Shown: positions 24,323-33,413 of the stretch, in pieces
Numbering within the stretch: the stretch's first letter is position 1
Layout of the letters: every line of letters begins with the position of its first letter
DNA from: Roseibium sp. MMSF_3412
GTDB lineage: Bacteria > Pseudomonadota > Alphaproteobacteria > Rhizobiales > Stappiaceae
Length of the DNA stretch: 64,000 nt
Assembly (NCBI RefSeq): GCF_030733265.1
Contig: NZ_JASHJI010000003.1
Coordinates: 434,001 to 498,000 of the forward strand
Direction of reading: 5' to 3'
Made by a program: the position numbers and the translations under genes
The notes under the pieces: model-generated
Told to the model about the DNA's origin: nothing
Database searches by the model: none
The model's input: only the letters and a program-made list of their open reading frames with translations

Positions 24323-26995
24323 TCAATACCGCTTCAGCAGCCGCTCCAGATAGTCCAGTTCCAGTTGCGGCCGCGACGGATCGGAGAAGCGTCTGCGCAG
24401 CTCCTCAAGAATACGCCGGGCACGCTGCACGTCGATTTCGTCCGGGATCTGCACCCGGTTGTTGAAATCGGGGCCTTCGGTGCGCCGCGGGCGCCCAAGC
24501 GGATCTTCGTCAAGCGGCGAGGGCCCGTTGGGGTTCCCGGCGCCTTCGCCCTGTCCCATCATCTGTTCGGTCATGCTCTGGGCACCGCGGCGGAGTGCAT
24601 CAAGGGCATCGCCCTGCTGTCCGAGCGCCTGCTGTCCTTGCCCCTGGCCGAGCGATTGCTGGGCATCTCCCATGGATTCGCCCGCCTGGCCGAGCGCCTC
24701 GTTCTGGCCCATGCCGTTCTGACCGAGCTGATCCATCAGCTGTTGCAGCTGCTGCGCCAGATCGCCCTGGCCCTGTTGCAGCTGCTGGAGCATCTGTTCC
24801 AGTTGCTCCTGGGTCATCTGCTGTCCCTGGCCTTGTTGGCCCTGTTGCTGCTGCCCCTGCTGCTGATTGCCGCGCTGGCGCTGCTCGTCCTGATTGAACC
24901 TGTGGGTTTCGTCCATCAGTTGCTGCTGCTGCTGGATCATCTCGCCAAGCTGGTTGAGCATCTCCATCATTTCGCTGTTCATGCCTTCAGGCATCATCTG
25001 CGGCCTGCCGGCCTGAAGGTTTTCCAGCATCTGCTGCATCTGCGCCAACAGCTCGCGCGCGGCATCCCGCGATCCGGTCCGGGCAAGTTCCTCGATCCGG
25101 TCCAGCATCTCGCTCAGATCCTGCTGATTGAGCGTCTGCTGGTTGCCGTCGAAGGGCTGCATCGCCTGGGGGTTCTGCCGCATCTGCTCCGCCAGCGCCT
25201 GCATGTACTCGTTCAGTGCCTCGCGAAGCTCCTGGGTCAGCTTGGCGATTTCCTCATCGCTCGCGCCTTCTTCCAGCGCCTTGCGCAAGGCCTCCTGGGC
25301 ATCTCTCAGCTTGCGCTCGGCGGCCGACAGGTCTCCGTCCTCGATCGAGAGCGCCAGGTCCCACAGCAGTGGCAGCATGGCCTTGAGATCGTCATCGGTT
25401 TCCGCATGGATCAGTTCGCCATAGGCAAAGCGCATGCCCAGGTAGTTGCGGGCCCTGAAATCGAAAAGCTCCGGCGCAAGCATCAAGGCGTCCATCGCCG
25501 TGATCACCTGCGCATGGTTCTGCGCATCCAGAGCAAGGTTCCGGCGCTGTTCGACAATTGCCCGCGCCAGCGGCTTGGCAAAGCGGCGCTGCGGCAAGGT
25601 GATGCGATAGGGCGGGGAAAGTCCTTCCTGAGACGCCTGATCGCGGGCAAGCAGGGTCAGATCGACTTCAGATCCCGCCCAGGGATGTGACGTCAGATCC
25701 CGGATCGTCTCGGCTGTCTTGGCCGTTCCGGTGCGCGGCGGCAGGGACAGCGGAAACTGCGGCGCCTCGACAAGCGGACGGGGGACCCGGTCCTGATGAT
25801 CCGGGTTGGGCAGGGGCGTAATGCGCGCCTCGGCGGCGACAACCCCGTAGTCGTCATTGACCAGATAGGAAAACTTCAGAGCCCCGCTCAATTGCGCTTC
25901 CGGGTCATCGACAAGGCGGATTTCGGGCGCGTGGTCCGGCTTTACCGAAAACACGAACCGCAGGAACGGTTCTTCCGGCGCATCCGTGTTCGCAAGCTCG
26001 ACGACGCCGGTGGTTTCGAGCGTCAGCCGCCGTTCGACCGGCAGCAGCCTGGCAAGCTCGGCATCGGTTTCCTCACCGATCTCCTGGTCCGGTTCAACCA
26101 CATTCGGCTCGGTTTCATCCGGGCCGGCGAATGTCATGCTGATTTCCTGCGACCCTTGCGACCGCACAACAAGAATAGAACCCTCGGGCACGGATATGGG
26201 TGCCCCTGCCTCGCGCAGCTGTGCACTCTCGCCGGTGAGATAGATCGGCGGTTCGCTGGTGTAGATCGGCGGCGTGACCCAGGCGTCCAGCCGGCTCGGC
26301 GGTTCGACCGTCTTGAACGGGTTCTGGAACGCCGACGTCAGACGTCCCACATGATCGCCGTGCGCCGCGCCGAACCCGATCACGAGCAGGCAGGCCGCGA
26401 GAACCCGAAGCGCCCACGGATCCCGGCGGAACGCCTGCGGATCCGGTGCTTTGGAGCGGATCGCCGCAACGGCCTCCGCAGTCCGCCGCTGATGCAGCGC
26501 CCAGATAGCCCGGCTTTCCGGGTTGTCGGAACCGACCGAAAGGTCATCCTCGAGCGCGGTCAACGGCCTGTGCTTGTAGCCCGACGTCTTTTCGACACGC
26601 TGCAGCGCGTCTTCGCGCGAGGGCCATTTGAGCTGGAAAAGATCTCTCGACGCCCAAACGAGCGCGGCCGCGAACAGAGCGATCCCGACCAGTCCGATCC
26701 AGACGGGCAGGACCATCCAGAGCCCGAGCCAGGACAAGCCAACATAGATACCGACAACGACGAGCAAGGGCAGCAGAGCGCGCCAAAACCGTTCAACGAA
26801 CAGCGCAACCCGGCTTTGGCCTATGAGTGTATCGAGGCGTGACTGGATATAGTCCCGCCAGCCGGCCGCACCGGGATCTTTCGATCTGCCTGCATCCTGA
26901 TCGCTGTCTTTCGGGCTCAAAGGCACCTCCGGTTCATACCCCGAGGCTTGAATGTCAGCGTCGGGATCGGCCCACCACCTTATAAAGTGAGGCAT
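24323..26995 (-). CDS. TIGR02302-family (DUF4175) large membrane-anchored protein
   Basis: About 890 residues. Two membrane helices near residues 80-125 and another near 200-215 anchor it; the remainder is extracytoplasmic. The centre carries AWVTPPIYTSEPPIYLTGES and LVNDDYGVVAAEARI, typical of the TIGR02302/DUF4175 family. Residues ~600-830 are extremely Gln-rich with long helical segments (QQGQQQQGQQGQGQQ). The last 60 residues hold the conserved IPDEIDVQRARRILEELRRR. Function unknown; its position beside lysA is conserved in Rhizobiales. ATG at 26995 preferred over a TTG ten codons upstream. Confidence 0.88.
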   Translation of the reverse strand: MPHFIRWWADPDADIQASGYEPEVPLSPKDSDQDAGRSKDPGAAGWRDYIQSRLDTLIGQSRVALFVERFWRALLPLLVVVGIYVGLSWLGLWMVLPVWIGLVGIALFAAALVWASRDLFQLKWPSREDALQRVEKTSGYKHRPLTALEDDLSVGSDNPESRAIWALHQRRTAEAVAAIRSKAPDPQAFRRDPWALRVLAACLLVIGFGAAHGDHVGRLTSAFQNPFKTVEPPSRLDAWVTPPIYTSEPPIYLTGESAQLREAGAPISVPEGSILVVRSQGSQEISMTFAGPDETEPNVVEPDQEIGEETDAELARLLPVERRLTLETTGVVELANTDAPEEPFLRFVFSVKPDHAPEIRLVDDPEAQLSGALKFSYLVNDDYGVVAAEARITPLPNPDHQDRVPRPLVEAPQFPLSLPPRTGTAKTAETIRDLTSHPWAGSEVDLTLLARDQASQEGLSPPYRITLPQRRFAKPLARAIVEQRRNLALDAQNHAQVITAMDALMLAPELFDFRARNYLGMRFAYGELIHAETDDDLKAMLPLLWDLALSIEDGDLSAAERKLRDAQEALRKALEEGASDEEIAKLTQELREALNEYMQALAEQMRQNPQAMQPFDGNQQTLNQQDLSEMLDRIEELARTGSRDAARELLAQMQQMLENLQAGRPQMMPEGMNSEMMEMLNQLGEMIQQQQQLMDETHRFNQDEQRQRGNQQQGQQQQGQQGQGQQMTQEQLEQMLQQLQQGQGDLAQQLQQLMDQLGQNGMGQNEALGQAGESMGDAQQSLGQGQGQQALGQQGDALDALRRGAQSMTEQMMGQGEGAGNPNGPSPLDEDPLGRPRRTEGPDFNNRVQIPDEIDVQRARRILEELRRRFSDPSRPQLELDYLERLLKRY

Positions 26996-27045
26996 AAGGA
27001 GCGATCCGGCAACAGGTCGGAACAACTAATTCCGCGCCGATTGCG

Positions 27046-28320
27046 TCACGAAGCCTTGAGCCAATCCGGCATCCGATCGAGTCCAAGCAGCTCTTCATAG
27101 GAAAGACGCGGCCGTACGACAGCGAATTGATCTGCGTTTACGAGGACTTCCGGGATCAACAGACGTGAATTGTAGGTGCTTGACTGGACCGCGCCGTAGG
27201 CACCGGCGGAATAGATCGCAAGGATATCCCCAGCCTCCACTTTTGCCATGTCCCGGTCCTGGGCGAGAAAGTCCCCGGTTTCGCACACCGGACCGACGAT
27301 ATCGGCCCTGATTCGATCAAGATCGCCGATATCCTCCTTCATCGGCCGGACTTCGTGATGGGCCTCGTAGAGCGTTGGCCGGATCAGGTCGTTCATTGCC
27401 CCGTCGACAATGACGAACGTCTTGTCGGCCCCTTCCTTCACGTAGATCACGCTGGTCACAAGGATACCGGCATTACCAGCGATCAGACGGCCCGGTTCGA
27501 ACATGACCATGCAGTCGAGTTCGCGAACGTGTTTCTTGACCACTTCCGCGTAGGCGTCCGGGTGCGGTGGGGGATCGTTGTCGCTGACATAGGGAATACC
27601 CAGCCCGCCGCCCAGATCGACATGTTCGATCTTGTGACCCTGGCCGCGCAGGTCGGAAATCAGCTCGCCAAGCCGGGCGAACGCATCGTCAAACGGCCCA
27701 AGCTCGGTGATCTGGGACCCGATATGCATGTCGATGCCGGTGACCTCGATGCCCGGCAGCTTCGCCGCATGTGCATAGACATCCCGCGCGCGCTGCCACG
27801 GAATGCCGAACTTGTTCTCCGCCTTGCCGGTCGCGATTTTCGCATGGGTCTTCGCATCCACATCCGGATTGATGCGCATGGAAACCCGCGCAGTGCGGCC
27901 CATTTCACTTGCAACGCGCGAAAGCTGCAGCAGTTCAGGTTCCGATTCCACATTGAAGCAGAGAATGTCTTCTTCCAGCGCGTAGGCCTGTTCGGCCTCG
28001 GTCTTGCCGACGCCGGAAAACACGATCTTGCTGGCGGGAACGTCCGCGGCCCTGGCCCGTCGCAGCTCGCCTTCGGACACCACATCCATACCGGCACCGA
28101 GCTGCCCGAGCGTTTTCAGGACGGCCTGGTTCGAGTTCGCCTTCATCGCGTAGCAGACCAGCGACGGAATATCGTCAAATGCCGACGCAAACACCTGGTA
28201 GTGTCGTGTCAGGGTCGCGGTCGAGTAGCAATAGAAAGGCGTGCCGACCGTGCGCGCAATCTCTTCGACTGCGACATCCTCGGCGTGAAGCGCGCCGTTT
28301 TTGTAATCGAAATGATGCAA
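27046..28320 (-). CDS. lysA: Diaminopimelate decarboxylase
   Basis: 424 residues, fold-type III PLP enzyme. The PLP Lys is Lys60 in CYAMKANSN. HIGSQ, the Gly-rich phosphate loop VDLGGGLGIPY, EPGRLIAGNAG and the active-site Cys in GPVCETGDFLA are intact, and SAGAYGAVQSSTYNSR closes the C-terminal barrel. It catalyses the last step of lysine synthesis, meso-DAP to lysine. Same strand as lptM and argH upstream and TIGR02302 downstream, a conserved rhizobial order. Confidence 0.96.
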   Translation of the reverse strand: MHHFDYKNGALHAEDVAVEEIARTVGTPFYCYSTATLTRHYQVFASAFDDIPSLVCYAMKANSNQAVLKTLGQLGAGMDVVSEGELRRARAADVPASKIVFSGVGKTEAEQAYALEEDILCFNVESEPELLQLSRVASEMGRTARVSMRINPDVDAKTHAKIATGKAENKFGIPWQRARDVYAHAAKLPGIEVTGIDMHIGSQITELGPFDDAFARLGELISDLRGQGHKIEHVDLGGGLGIPYVSDNDPPPHPDAYAEVVKKHVRELDCMVMFEPGRLIAGNAGILVTSVIYVKEGADKTFVIVDGAMNDLIRPTLYEAHHEVRPMKEDIGDLDRIRADIVGPVCETGDFLAQDRDMAKVEAGDILAIYSAGAYGAVQSSTYNSRLLIPEVLVNADQFAVVRPRLSYEELLGLDRMPDWLKAS

Positions 28321-28390
28321 GACTGCCTCGCTGAGCTGTCTGAATGCCGTGGGGACCGGACTGCGATCCCGATCCGCGCTGCGGTTGATG

Positions 28391-28609
28391 TCAGTTGATC
28401 AGGAAATCCAGAAAGAAGGTCCTGTCGTCGGTTTCCGGTTCAAGGTCCGGCGGTGCCGGAGCTGTCGCCGGATCCAAGGGCTCCGACAGGGTGTTTTGTT
28501 GCTCCACCGGCGTCCCGGGTGCATCCAGTTCGCCCTTCCGGCCGCATGCAGCCAGGGTCGTGCTCAGACACAGACAGACCACCGCCAGAGTTCTGATCCG
28601 GATCACCAT
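28391..28609 (-). CDS. lptM: LptM/YifL-like small lipoprotein
   Basis: 72 residues. A signal peptide ends in the lipobox LAAC (about residues 16-19), followed directly by GRKGELDAPG, the CGxKGxL motif of the YifL/LptM family. E. coli LptM assists maturation of the LptDE outer-membrane LPS translocon. The gene lies between argH and lysA as in many proteobacteria. ATG at 28609 chosen because it gives a proper lipoprotein signal; upstream frame is basic and unrelated. Ends in an acidic Pro-rich tail. Confidence 0.85.
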   Translation of the reverse strand: MVIRIRTLAVVCLCLSTTLAACGRKGELDAPGTPVEQQNTLSEPLDPATAPAPPDLEPETDDRTFFLDFLIN

Positions 28610-28726
28610 GCGACAATTGCCCTTTTCGGAATTCACCACGTTCAGTCTTCTCCTCGCACGGCAAGAGCCATTCGGCAAGACCATAGAGTTGTTTGGCCCC
28701 TGCCGGAGAAGGGATTGGAGCGGCGT

Positions 28727-30112
28727 CTAGTCGCGGGAAAGATCCTTCAGCCACCGGCGCGCCTGCTTGCGGACATTGACCGGCGATGTGCCGCCGTAAC
28801 TCGTACGGCTGCGGACCGACTTGTCCACCGACAGGACCGAGAAGACTTCTTCGGTGATCTTCGGATCGACCTGCTGCATGTCCTCCAGCGGCACCTTGTG
28901 CAGTTCGACTCCCTTTTCCACGGCGAGACCGACGATGCGGCCCGTCACGTGGTGGGCATCGCGAAACGGCATGCCGAGCACGCGCACCAGCCAGTCGGCG
29001 AGATCGGTCGCGGTGGAATAACCCGATCCGGCGGCCTTCTTCATCGACTTGGTGACCGGTTCGAGATCGCGCACCATGCCGGTCATCGCGGCAAGGGCGA
29101 GTGAGACACTGGCCAGACCGTCGAAAGCCTGTTCCTTGTCTTCCTGCATGTCCTTGGAATAGGCCAGCGGCAGGCCTTTCATCATGACCAGCAGCGCCTG
29201 CAGCGACCCGTAGATACGCCCGGTCTTGGCGCGCACGAGCTCCGCAGCATCCGGGTTTTTCTTCTGCGGCATGATGGAGGAACCGGTTGAGAACTTGTCA
29301 GAAAGCTTCACAAACCCGAATTGCGCCGAGCACCAGACAACGATTTCCTCCGCAAGCCGCGACAGATGCATTGCCGTGAGAGATGCCGCTGCGAGCGCTT
29401 CGATCACGAAATCCCGGTCGGACACCGCATCCAGCGAATTGGCCGTCGGCCGATCAAAGCCCAGCGCTTCGGCGGTCATCCTGCGGTCGATCGGAAAGGA
29501 CGTACCCGCCAGTGCCGCGGCGCCGAGCGGACATTCGTTCATCCGTTTGCGGGCATCGCGGACGCGGCCGCGGTCGCGGGAGAACATTTCCACATAGGCA
29601 AGCAGATGGTGTCCGAAGGTGACGGGCTGTGCGGACTGGAGATGGGTAAAACCGGGCATCACGACGGCAGCATGCGTTTCCGCCTTTTCTGCGAGAGCCT
29701 GCATGATCTCGCCAAGCTGCTGGTCCAGCGTGTCGAGCGTATCACGGACCCAGAGACGGAAATCCGTTGCCACCTGGTCGTTTCGGGATCTCGCCGTATG
29801 CAGGCGCCCGGCCGCCGGACCGATAAGCTCTGCAAGACGCGCTTCCACATTCATGTGGATGTCTTCAAGCGCACGCGAGAACTTGAATTCGCCTTTTTCG
29901 ATTTCTGACAGGATTGTGTCTAGACCCCCGACGATCTTGTCGGCATCGTCGCGCGTGACAATCTCTTTTTCAGCGAGCATGCGCACATGGGCTTTCGAGC
30001 CGTCGATGTCCTGCCTATATAGCTTCCGGTCGTAGTCGATAGAGGCATTGATCTCCTCCATGATGGCGTCCGGTCCTTCGGCGAACCGGCCGCCCCACAT
30101 GCGATTGCTCAT
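28727..30112 (-). CDS. argH: Argininosuccinate lyase
   Basis: 461 residues, fumarase/aspartase superfamily. N-terminal [11 protein letters not shown], the substrate-binding [13 protein letters not shown], and the signature [11 protein letters not shown] with the catalytic Ser loop are intact. It splits argininosuccinate to arginine and fumarate in the last step of arginine synthesis. Divergent from tlpA with 42 bp between starts, an arrangement typical of rhizobia. GGACA-type purines precede the ATG. Confidence 0.97.
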   Translation of the reverse strand: MSNRMWGGRFAEGPDAIMEEINASIDYDRKLYRQDIDGSKAHVRMLAEKEIVTRDDADKIVGGLDTILSEIEKGEFKFSRALEDIHMNVEARLAELIGPAAGRLHTARSRNDQVATDFRLWVRDTLDTLDQQLGEIMQALAEKAETHAAVVMPGFTHLQSAQPVTFGHHLLAYVEMFSRDRGRVRDARKRMNECPLGAAALAGTSFPIDRRMTAEALGFDRPTANSLDAVSDRDFVIEALAAASLTAMHLSRLAEEIVVWCSAQFGFVKLSDKFSTGSSIMPQKKNPDAAELVRAKTGRIYGSLQALLVMMKGLPLAYSKDMQEDKEQAFDGLASVSLALAAMTGMVRDLEPVTKSMKKAAGSGYSTATDLADWLVRVLGMPFRDAHHVTGRIVGLAVEKGVELHKVPLEDMQQVDPKITEEVFSVLSVDKSVRSRTSYGGTSPVNVRKQARRWLKDLSRD

Positions 30113-30154
30113 GTCCTGTCCTTTAAAGAGGCGCCCCTTGCGAGGTGTGAACGA

Positions 30155-30817
30155 ATGAATAAGCCAACCGAACCCGTCAAGAGCTCCAGACGCGGCGTGA
30201 TTCTGGCCGGTCTCGCTGGTGCGGCAGCTGCTGTAGCGGCTCTATACGTGATCGCCGGTCCGAATGGCAACATCGCCAGTGCGCAAAGCTGCACTGCGGC
30301 CCTTTCGGCCGCCGCCGCTGCAAAGCCCCATGCCAAGGGTGAAGTCGCCGCCTTCCTGCCGGCCAGCGAGCCGCTGGGGCTGAAAAGCCTCGCGTTCAAG
30401 GGTCCGGACGGTCAGGATCTGACCATGGAAGATTTCAAGGACAAGACGGTTCTGCTCAACCTCTGGGCCACCTGGTGCGCACCATGCCGCGAGGAAATGC
30501 CGGCCCTCGATCAGCTGCAGGCAGATCTCGGAGACGACTCCTTTGAAGTCGTGGCGGTCAGCCTTGATCGCGGCGGCCCGGAAAAACCGAAAAAGTTTCT
30601 CGATGAAATCGGTGTCGGCAACCTGACATTCTATCAGGACAGTTCGAACGGCCTTTTGAAGGACCTGCGCAAGGTCAGCCGGGCCACGGGCCTGCCGACG
30701 ACAATCCTGATCAATGAAGAGGGGTGTGAGGTCGGCACCATGTACGGACCGGCCCATTGGGCATCCGGTGAGGCAAAGGCGCTTATCCGCTCAACGCTCG
30801 GGAAAGAGGGCGCCTGA
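30155..30817 (+). CDS. tlpA: TlpA-like membrane-anchored thiol:disulfide oxidoreductase
   Basis: 220 residues. An N-terminal anchor (about 13-35) is preceded by SSRRG, so a Tat-like twin-arginine is visible but not a full motif. The thioredoxin domain has [11 protein letters not shown] with the redox pair Cys108/Cys111 and the cis-Pro in GLPTTILIN. An additional Cys pair (Cys46 and the Cys in EEGCEVG) flanks the domain. TlpA reduces periplasmic copper chaperones and CoxB during cytochrome oxidase assembly in Bradyrhizobium. Divergent from argH. Confidence 0.92.
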   Translation: MNKPTEPVKSSRRGVILAGLAGAAAAVAALYVIAGPNGNIASAQSCTAALSAAAAAKPHAKGEVAAFLPASEPLGLKSLAFKGPDGQDLTMEDFKDKTVLLNLWATWCAPCREEMPALDQLQADLGDDSFEVVAVSLDRGGPEKPKKFLDEIGVGNLTFYQDSSNGLLKDLRKVSRATGLPTTILINEEGCEVGTMYGPAHWASGEAKALIRSTLGKEGA

Positions 30818-30820
30818 CGG

Positions 30821-31027
30821 TCAGACTGTGATGTCAACCGCCTCGCCGAGACCGGGGATCTTTCGGTTTTCGCGGCGGTCTTCTTCCCGGGTTGCCTGCG
30901 CGTCCTCGAGACGGCTCGCGACCTGCTGTTCCTGCTCCGCCTGGTCCTTGACCGCATTGAGCGCAAACTCGTTCCGGATCTTGGCAACGTCATAGGACGC
31001 GGAAGAACTGTCTGAAACTGTGGTCAT
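30821..31027 (-). CDS. Small charged helical protein with GxGxxVD tail (YjfB-cluster member 1)
   Basis: 68 residues, very polar, with a long predicted helix (VKDQAEQEQQVASRLEDAQA) rich in Glu, Gln and Arg. No signal peptide. The last ten residues GLGEAVDITV match the tail of the two small proteins encoded just upstream. I do not recognise the family from the body of the protein; the tail resembles the C-terminus of YjfB-type putative motility proteins. Convergent with tlpA with only 3 bp between stops. Third gene of a small same-strand cluster. Confidence 0.65.
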   Translation of the reverse strand: MTTVSDSSSASYDVAKIRNEFALNAVKDQAEQEQQVASRLEDAQATREEDRRENRKIPGLGEAVDITV

Positions 31028-31055
31028 GCCTTCAAGGCCTCATATCTGGTGCGGG

Positions 31056-31316
31056 TTAAACCGAAATATCGACCCTGGTGCCGACCCCGTCTTCCGGGCT
31101 GCGGTTCTGCGCGCGGTTTTCAAGCTTCTGTGCCTGGTCGCTCAGAAACTCGGCACGGCTCGTGCTGAACTCGGCCTGTCTTTGAACAGTTTCGGCGGCA
31201 GCTTCTGACTGGCGCGCACTGAGAACCTTCACCTGCTCGGCGGTCTTCTCGATACGGGAAGTGCTGAGCGACGGCTGAAAGGCCTGTGTGGATGCGCTTG
31301 CGATTGCCTCAGACAT
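31056..31316 (-). CDS. Small helical protein with GxGxxVD tail (YjfB-cluster member 2)
   Basis: 86 residues from ATG 31316; an alternative start lies 11 codons upstream. The body is one or two amphipathic helices rich in Ala, Gln and Ser (EQVKVLSARQSEAAAETVQ), likely a coiled coil. The end is GVGTRVDISV, aligned with the tails of both neighbours. No membrane segment or signal. It is followed after 28 bp by member 1, so the two are probably co-transcribed. The upstream 300 bp is AT-rich. Function unknown; membership of a YjfB-like group is inferred from the tail only. Confidence 0.6.
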   Translation of the reverse strand: MSEAIASASTQAFQPSLSTSRIEKTAEQVKVLSARQSEAAAETVQRQAEFSTSRAEFLSDQAQKLENRAQNRSPEDGVGTRVDISV

Positions 31317-31617
31317 TTTTGGTCCAAACACGGAATTCAAGTCAAACACCAGTTTGCACCAGCACCTTGAATTAAAACGTAAAAATCAGGTTGTTCCTGA
31401 GTTCTTACTCAAGAAGAAACTAAATAATTCCGGAGCATTAATTTAAAAATTTACGATTTTCCGGGCAAGTGTCTGAGGCGTTTACTCAGTTTCGCGCGAG
31501 GCAATTTGCGACATCTGATACGTGCCCCTGAAGAAACAGCGCGGCGACCCTCCGCAGGCGCTGATTTTCGCGTGCGTGCCGTTGACCGGATTAACGAATT
31601 GGACAGTCGGTTTTCCG

Positions 31618-31821
31618 TCAGGCCGTCACGTCGACCTGCGTTCCAAGTCCCGGAGGAGGGGCGCTTGTGGCGGATTCGAGGTTGGCGGCGCCCTCCTGCA
31701 GCAATGCAACGAGATTTGCATCCTGCTGGGCCGCGATCTTGAGCATCTCCGACTGCAAGGCCTGCTGCGTCTGCGCCTGCGTCGTTGCGGCGTATGTGCT
31801 GGCGATGCCGGCGCTGTCCAT
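31618..31821 (-). CDS. YjfB-family putative motility protein (cluster member 3)
   Basis: 67 residues. MDSAGIASTYAATTQAQTQQ at the start and GLGTQVDVTA at the end, joined by a helix with LLQEGAANL, match the YjfB 'putative motility protein' family as I know it (in Bacillus yjfB belongs to the motility sigma-D regulon). No signal peptide. A CtrA-like site lies about 65 bp upstream, which would fit motility control in an alphaproteobacterium. No flagellar genes are in the window. Confidence 0.75.
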   Translation of the reverse strand: MDSAGIASTYAATTQAQTQQALQSEMLKIAAQQDANLVALLQEGAANLESATSAPPPGLGTQVDVTA

Positions 31822-31885
31822 CGATGCTCTTTTCTGTTGCCGATTTCAGGGATCTGGAACGTAGCTTGCCTGCCCTTAAGCCCGC

Positions 31886-31901
31886 GTTAACAAAACTCTA
31901 A
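31886..31901 (-). promoter_or_regulatory. CtrA-like site upstream of the YjfB gene
   Basis: On the minus strand TTAG-AGTTTTG-TTAAC: the second half is perfect, the first has one mismatch to TTAA-N7-TTAAC. It lies between the acyl-CoA ligase stop and the YjfB-like gene, about 65 bp before the latter. Confidence 0.35.
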
Positions 31902-31917
31902 GCGAAACCAGAAGGTT

Positions 31918-33408
31918 TTAACTGTCGGCGGTGAGCGCCTTGCGCCGGATCTTGCCTGTGCGGGTACGCGGCAAGTGCTGCAACGCCTTGTAGATCCGGG
32001 GCCGCTTGTAGTCTGCAAGCGAAGTCGCGGCGAACGTGGCCAGATCTTCTTCATCGAACAACTCCGGATCATTCGGAACGATGAAGGCGGCAATCAGGCT
32101 CACGCCCGGCCGGATCTCTTTTTCCGTAACCGCCACTTCCTGCACGTTGGGGTGATCGAGAAGCACGCGCTCCACTTCCTCCGGAGCAACGCGGTAGCCG
32201 AAGGCATTTATCAGATCGTCGGCGCGCCCTTCATACCAGTAGTAACCATCGTCATCCCGGCGCATCCGGTCGCCCGTCACAAACCAGGGCCCCTTGAAAG
32301 CTGCGTGCGTTTCCTCGGGCCGGTTCCAGTAGCCGAGCATCAGTCCCGGCTCGTCGCGATGCACACATAGCAGGCCGGTCTCTTCCGTCCCGGTCTCGGC
32401 CATGCCGGCACCCGTTTCCTTCAGCAGGGCGACTTTGCGGCCGGGCTGCGGTTTCCCTGTCGCGCCCGGCTTTACGGGAACAGCCGGACCGCTGGACAGA
32501 TAGGTCGACACCTCGCTCATTCCGAGGGCCTCGTAGAGCTCCCGGCCCGTTCGCTCGCGCCACTTCGCATAAAGGTCAGCCGGCAGACCCTCTCCGGCGG
32601 TCAGCCCGTGCCGAAGACAGGGAAAGGAATCCTTCGAGACCGCGCCATATTTCAGGATCCTGCGATAGAGACTTGGAACCGCCGCAAAAAGGGTTGCCCT
32701 GCTGGCTTCCAGGATTTCCGGCCAGACTTCGGGATCACGCGGCCCCTTGTAAACGACGCTGGTCGCCCCCTGGATCCAGGGGTCCATCAGCCCAACGGTC
32801 AGGGTGTAACTCCAGTTGAACGCGCCGGAGTGAAGCAGCCGGTCATTGGAGGACAATCCGATCCAGCCGACATGAGCTGCAAGCCGCGCAGTCGCTGATC
32901 GATGGGCATGCAACACGCCTTTGGGCGTCCCGCTCGTTCCGGACGTATAAATCAGAAACGCGGGGTCTTCGTCTTTCGCGACGGCGAATTCGCCGGGCGC
33001 GGCCGTCTTGAGATCTTCTATCGCGCCCGGACCCAGGAGAGGCGCTGCCATTGCCTGCGGAACGGGGCCTTCACCATCATGAAGGACAAGCCTGGCACCA
33101 CTGTCCTTTAGAATTTTGCCGACTTCACCTGCCGTCAGCTGATCCGAGGTCGGTATAGGCACGAAACCGCCGGCAATGGCACCGAAATACATCAGCGGGA
33201 AGTCGCTGCTGTGGCCAATCCTCAGGAGAACCCGGTCGCCTGCGTTCAGGCCGCGGGCCCTGAGGCCCGCCGCCACCGAAAGAACGGCCCGCCGAAGATC
33301 GCCGAAGGTCCAGATTTCCTCGATCTCGCCGCCCGGCCCGACGACTTCCAGCGCGGTCTTGGACACGTCCGCATGCGCATGCGTCAGACAGAACTCGGCA
33401 AGATTCAT
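31918..33408 (-). CDS. AMP-binding acyl-CoA synthetase (benzoate-/acyl-CoA ligase type)
   Basis: 496 residues, ANL adenylating family. The P-loop is YTSGTSGTPKGVLHAHRS, the A5 motif YEALGMSEVS, the A7/A8 hinge FVTGDRMRRDDDGYYWYEGR followed by DDLINAFGYRVAP, and the catalytic Lys is in RTRTGKIRRKAL at the C-terminus. It activates a carboxylate to its acyl-CoA. The overall pattern fits benzoate- or medium-chain acyl-CoA ligases; the substrate is not determined. Downstream of hbd on the same strand (5-bp gap), so likely part of an acyl-CoA catabolic operon with etfBA. Confidence 0.88.
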   Translation of the reverse strand: MNLAEFCLTHAHADVSKTALEVVGPGGEIEEIWTFGDLRRAVLSVAAGLRARGLNAGDRVLLRIGHSSDFPLMYFGAIAGGFVPIPTSDQLTAGEVGKILKDSGARLVLHDGEGPVPQAMAAPLLGPGAIEDLKTAAPGEFAVAKDEDPAFLIYTSGTSGTPKGVLHAHRSATARLAAHVGWIGLSSNDRLLHSGAFNWSYTLTVGLMDPWIQGATSVVYKGPRDPEVWPEILEASRATLFAAVPSLYRRILKYGAVSKDSFPCLRHGLTAGEGLPADLYAKWRERTGRELYEALGMSEVSTYLSSGPAVPVKPGATGKPQPGRKVALLKETGAGMAETGTEETGLLCVHRDEPGLMLGYWNRPEETHAAFKGPWFVTGDRMRRDDDGYYWYEGRADDLINAFGYRVAPEEVERVLLDHPNVQEVAVTEKEIRPGVSLIAAFIVPNDPELFDEEDLATFAATSLADYKRPRIYKALQHLPRTRTGKIRRKALTADS

Positions 33409-33413
33409 GACAT

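Noticed and set aside
24215-25690. 491-codon Leu-rich plus-strand frame
   Set aside because: Antisense to the Gln-rich part of the TIGR02302 gene; CAG/CTG codons read backwards give an artificial Leu-rich 'membrane protein'.
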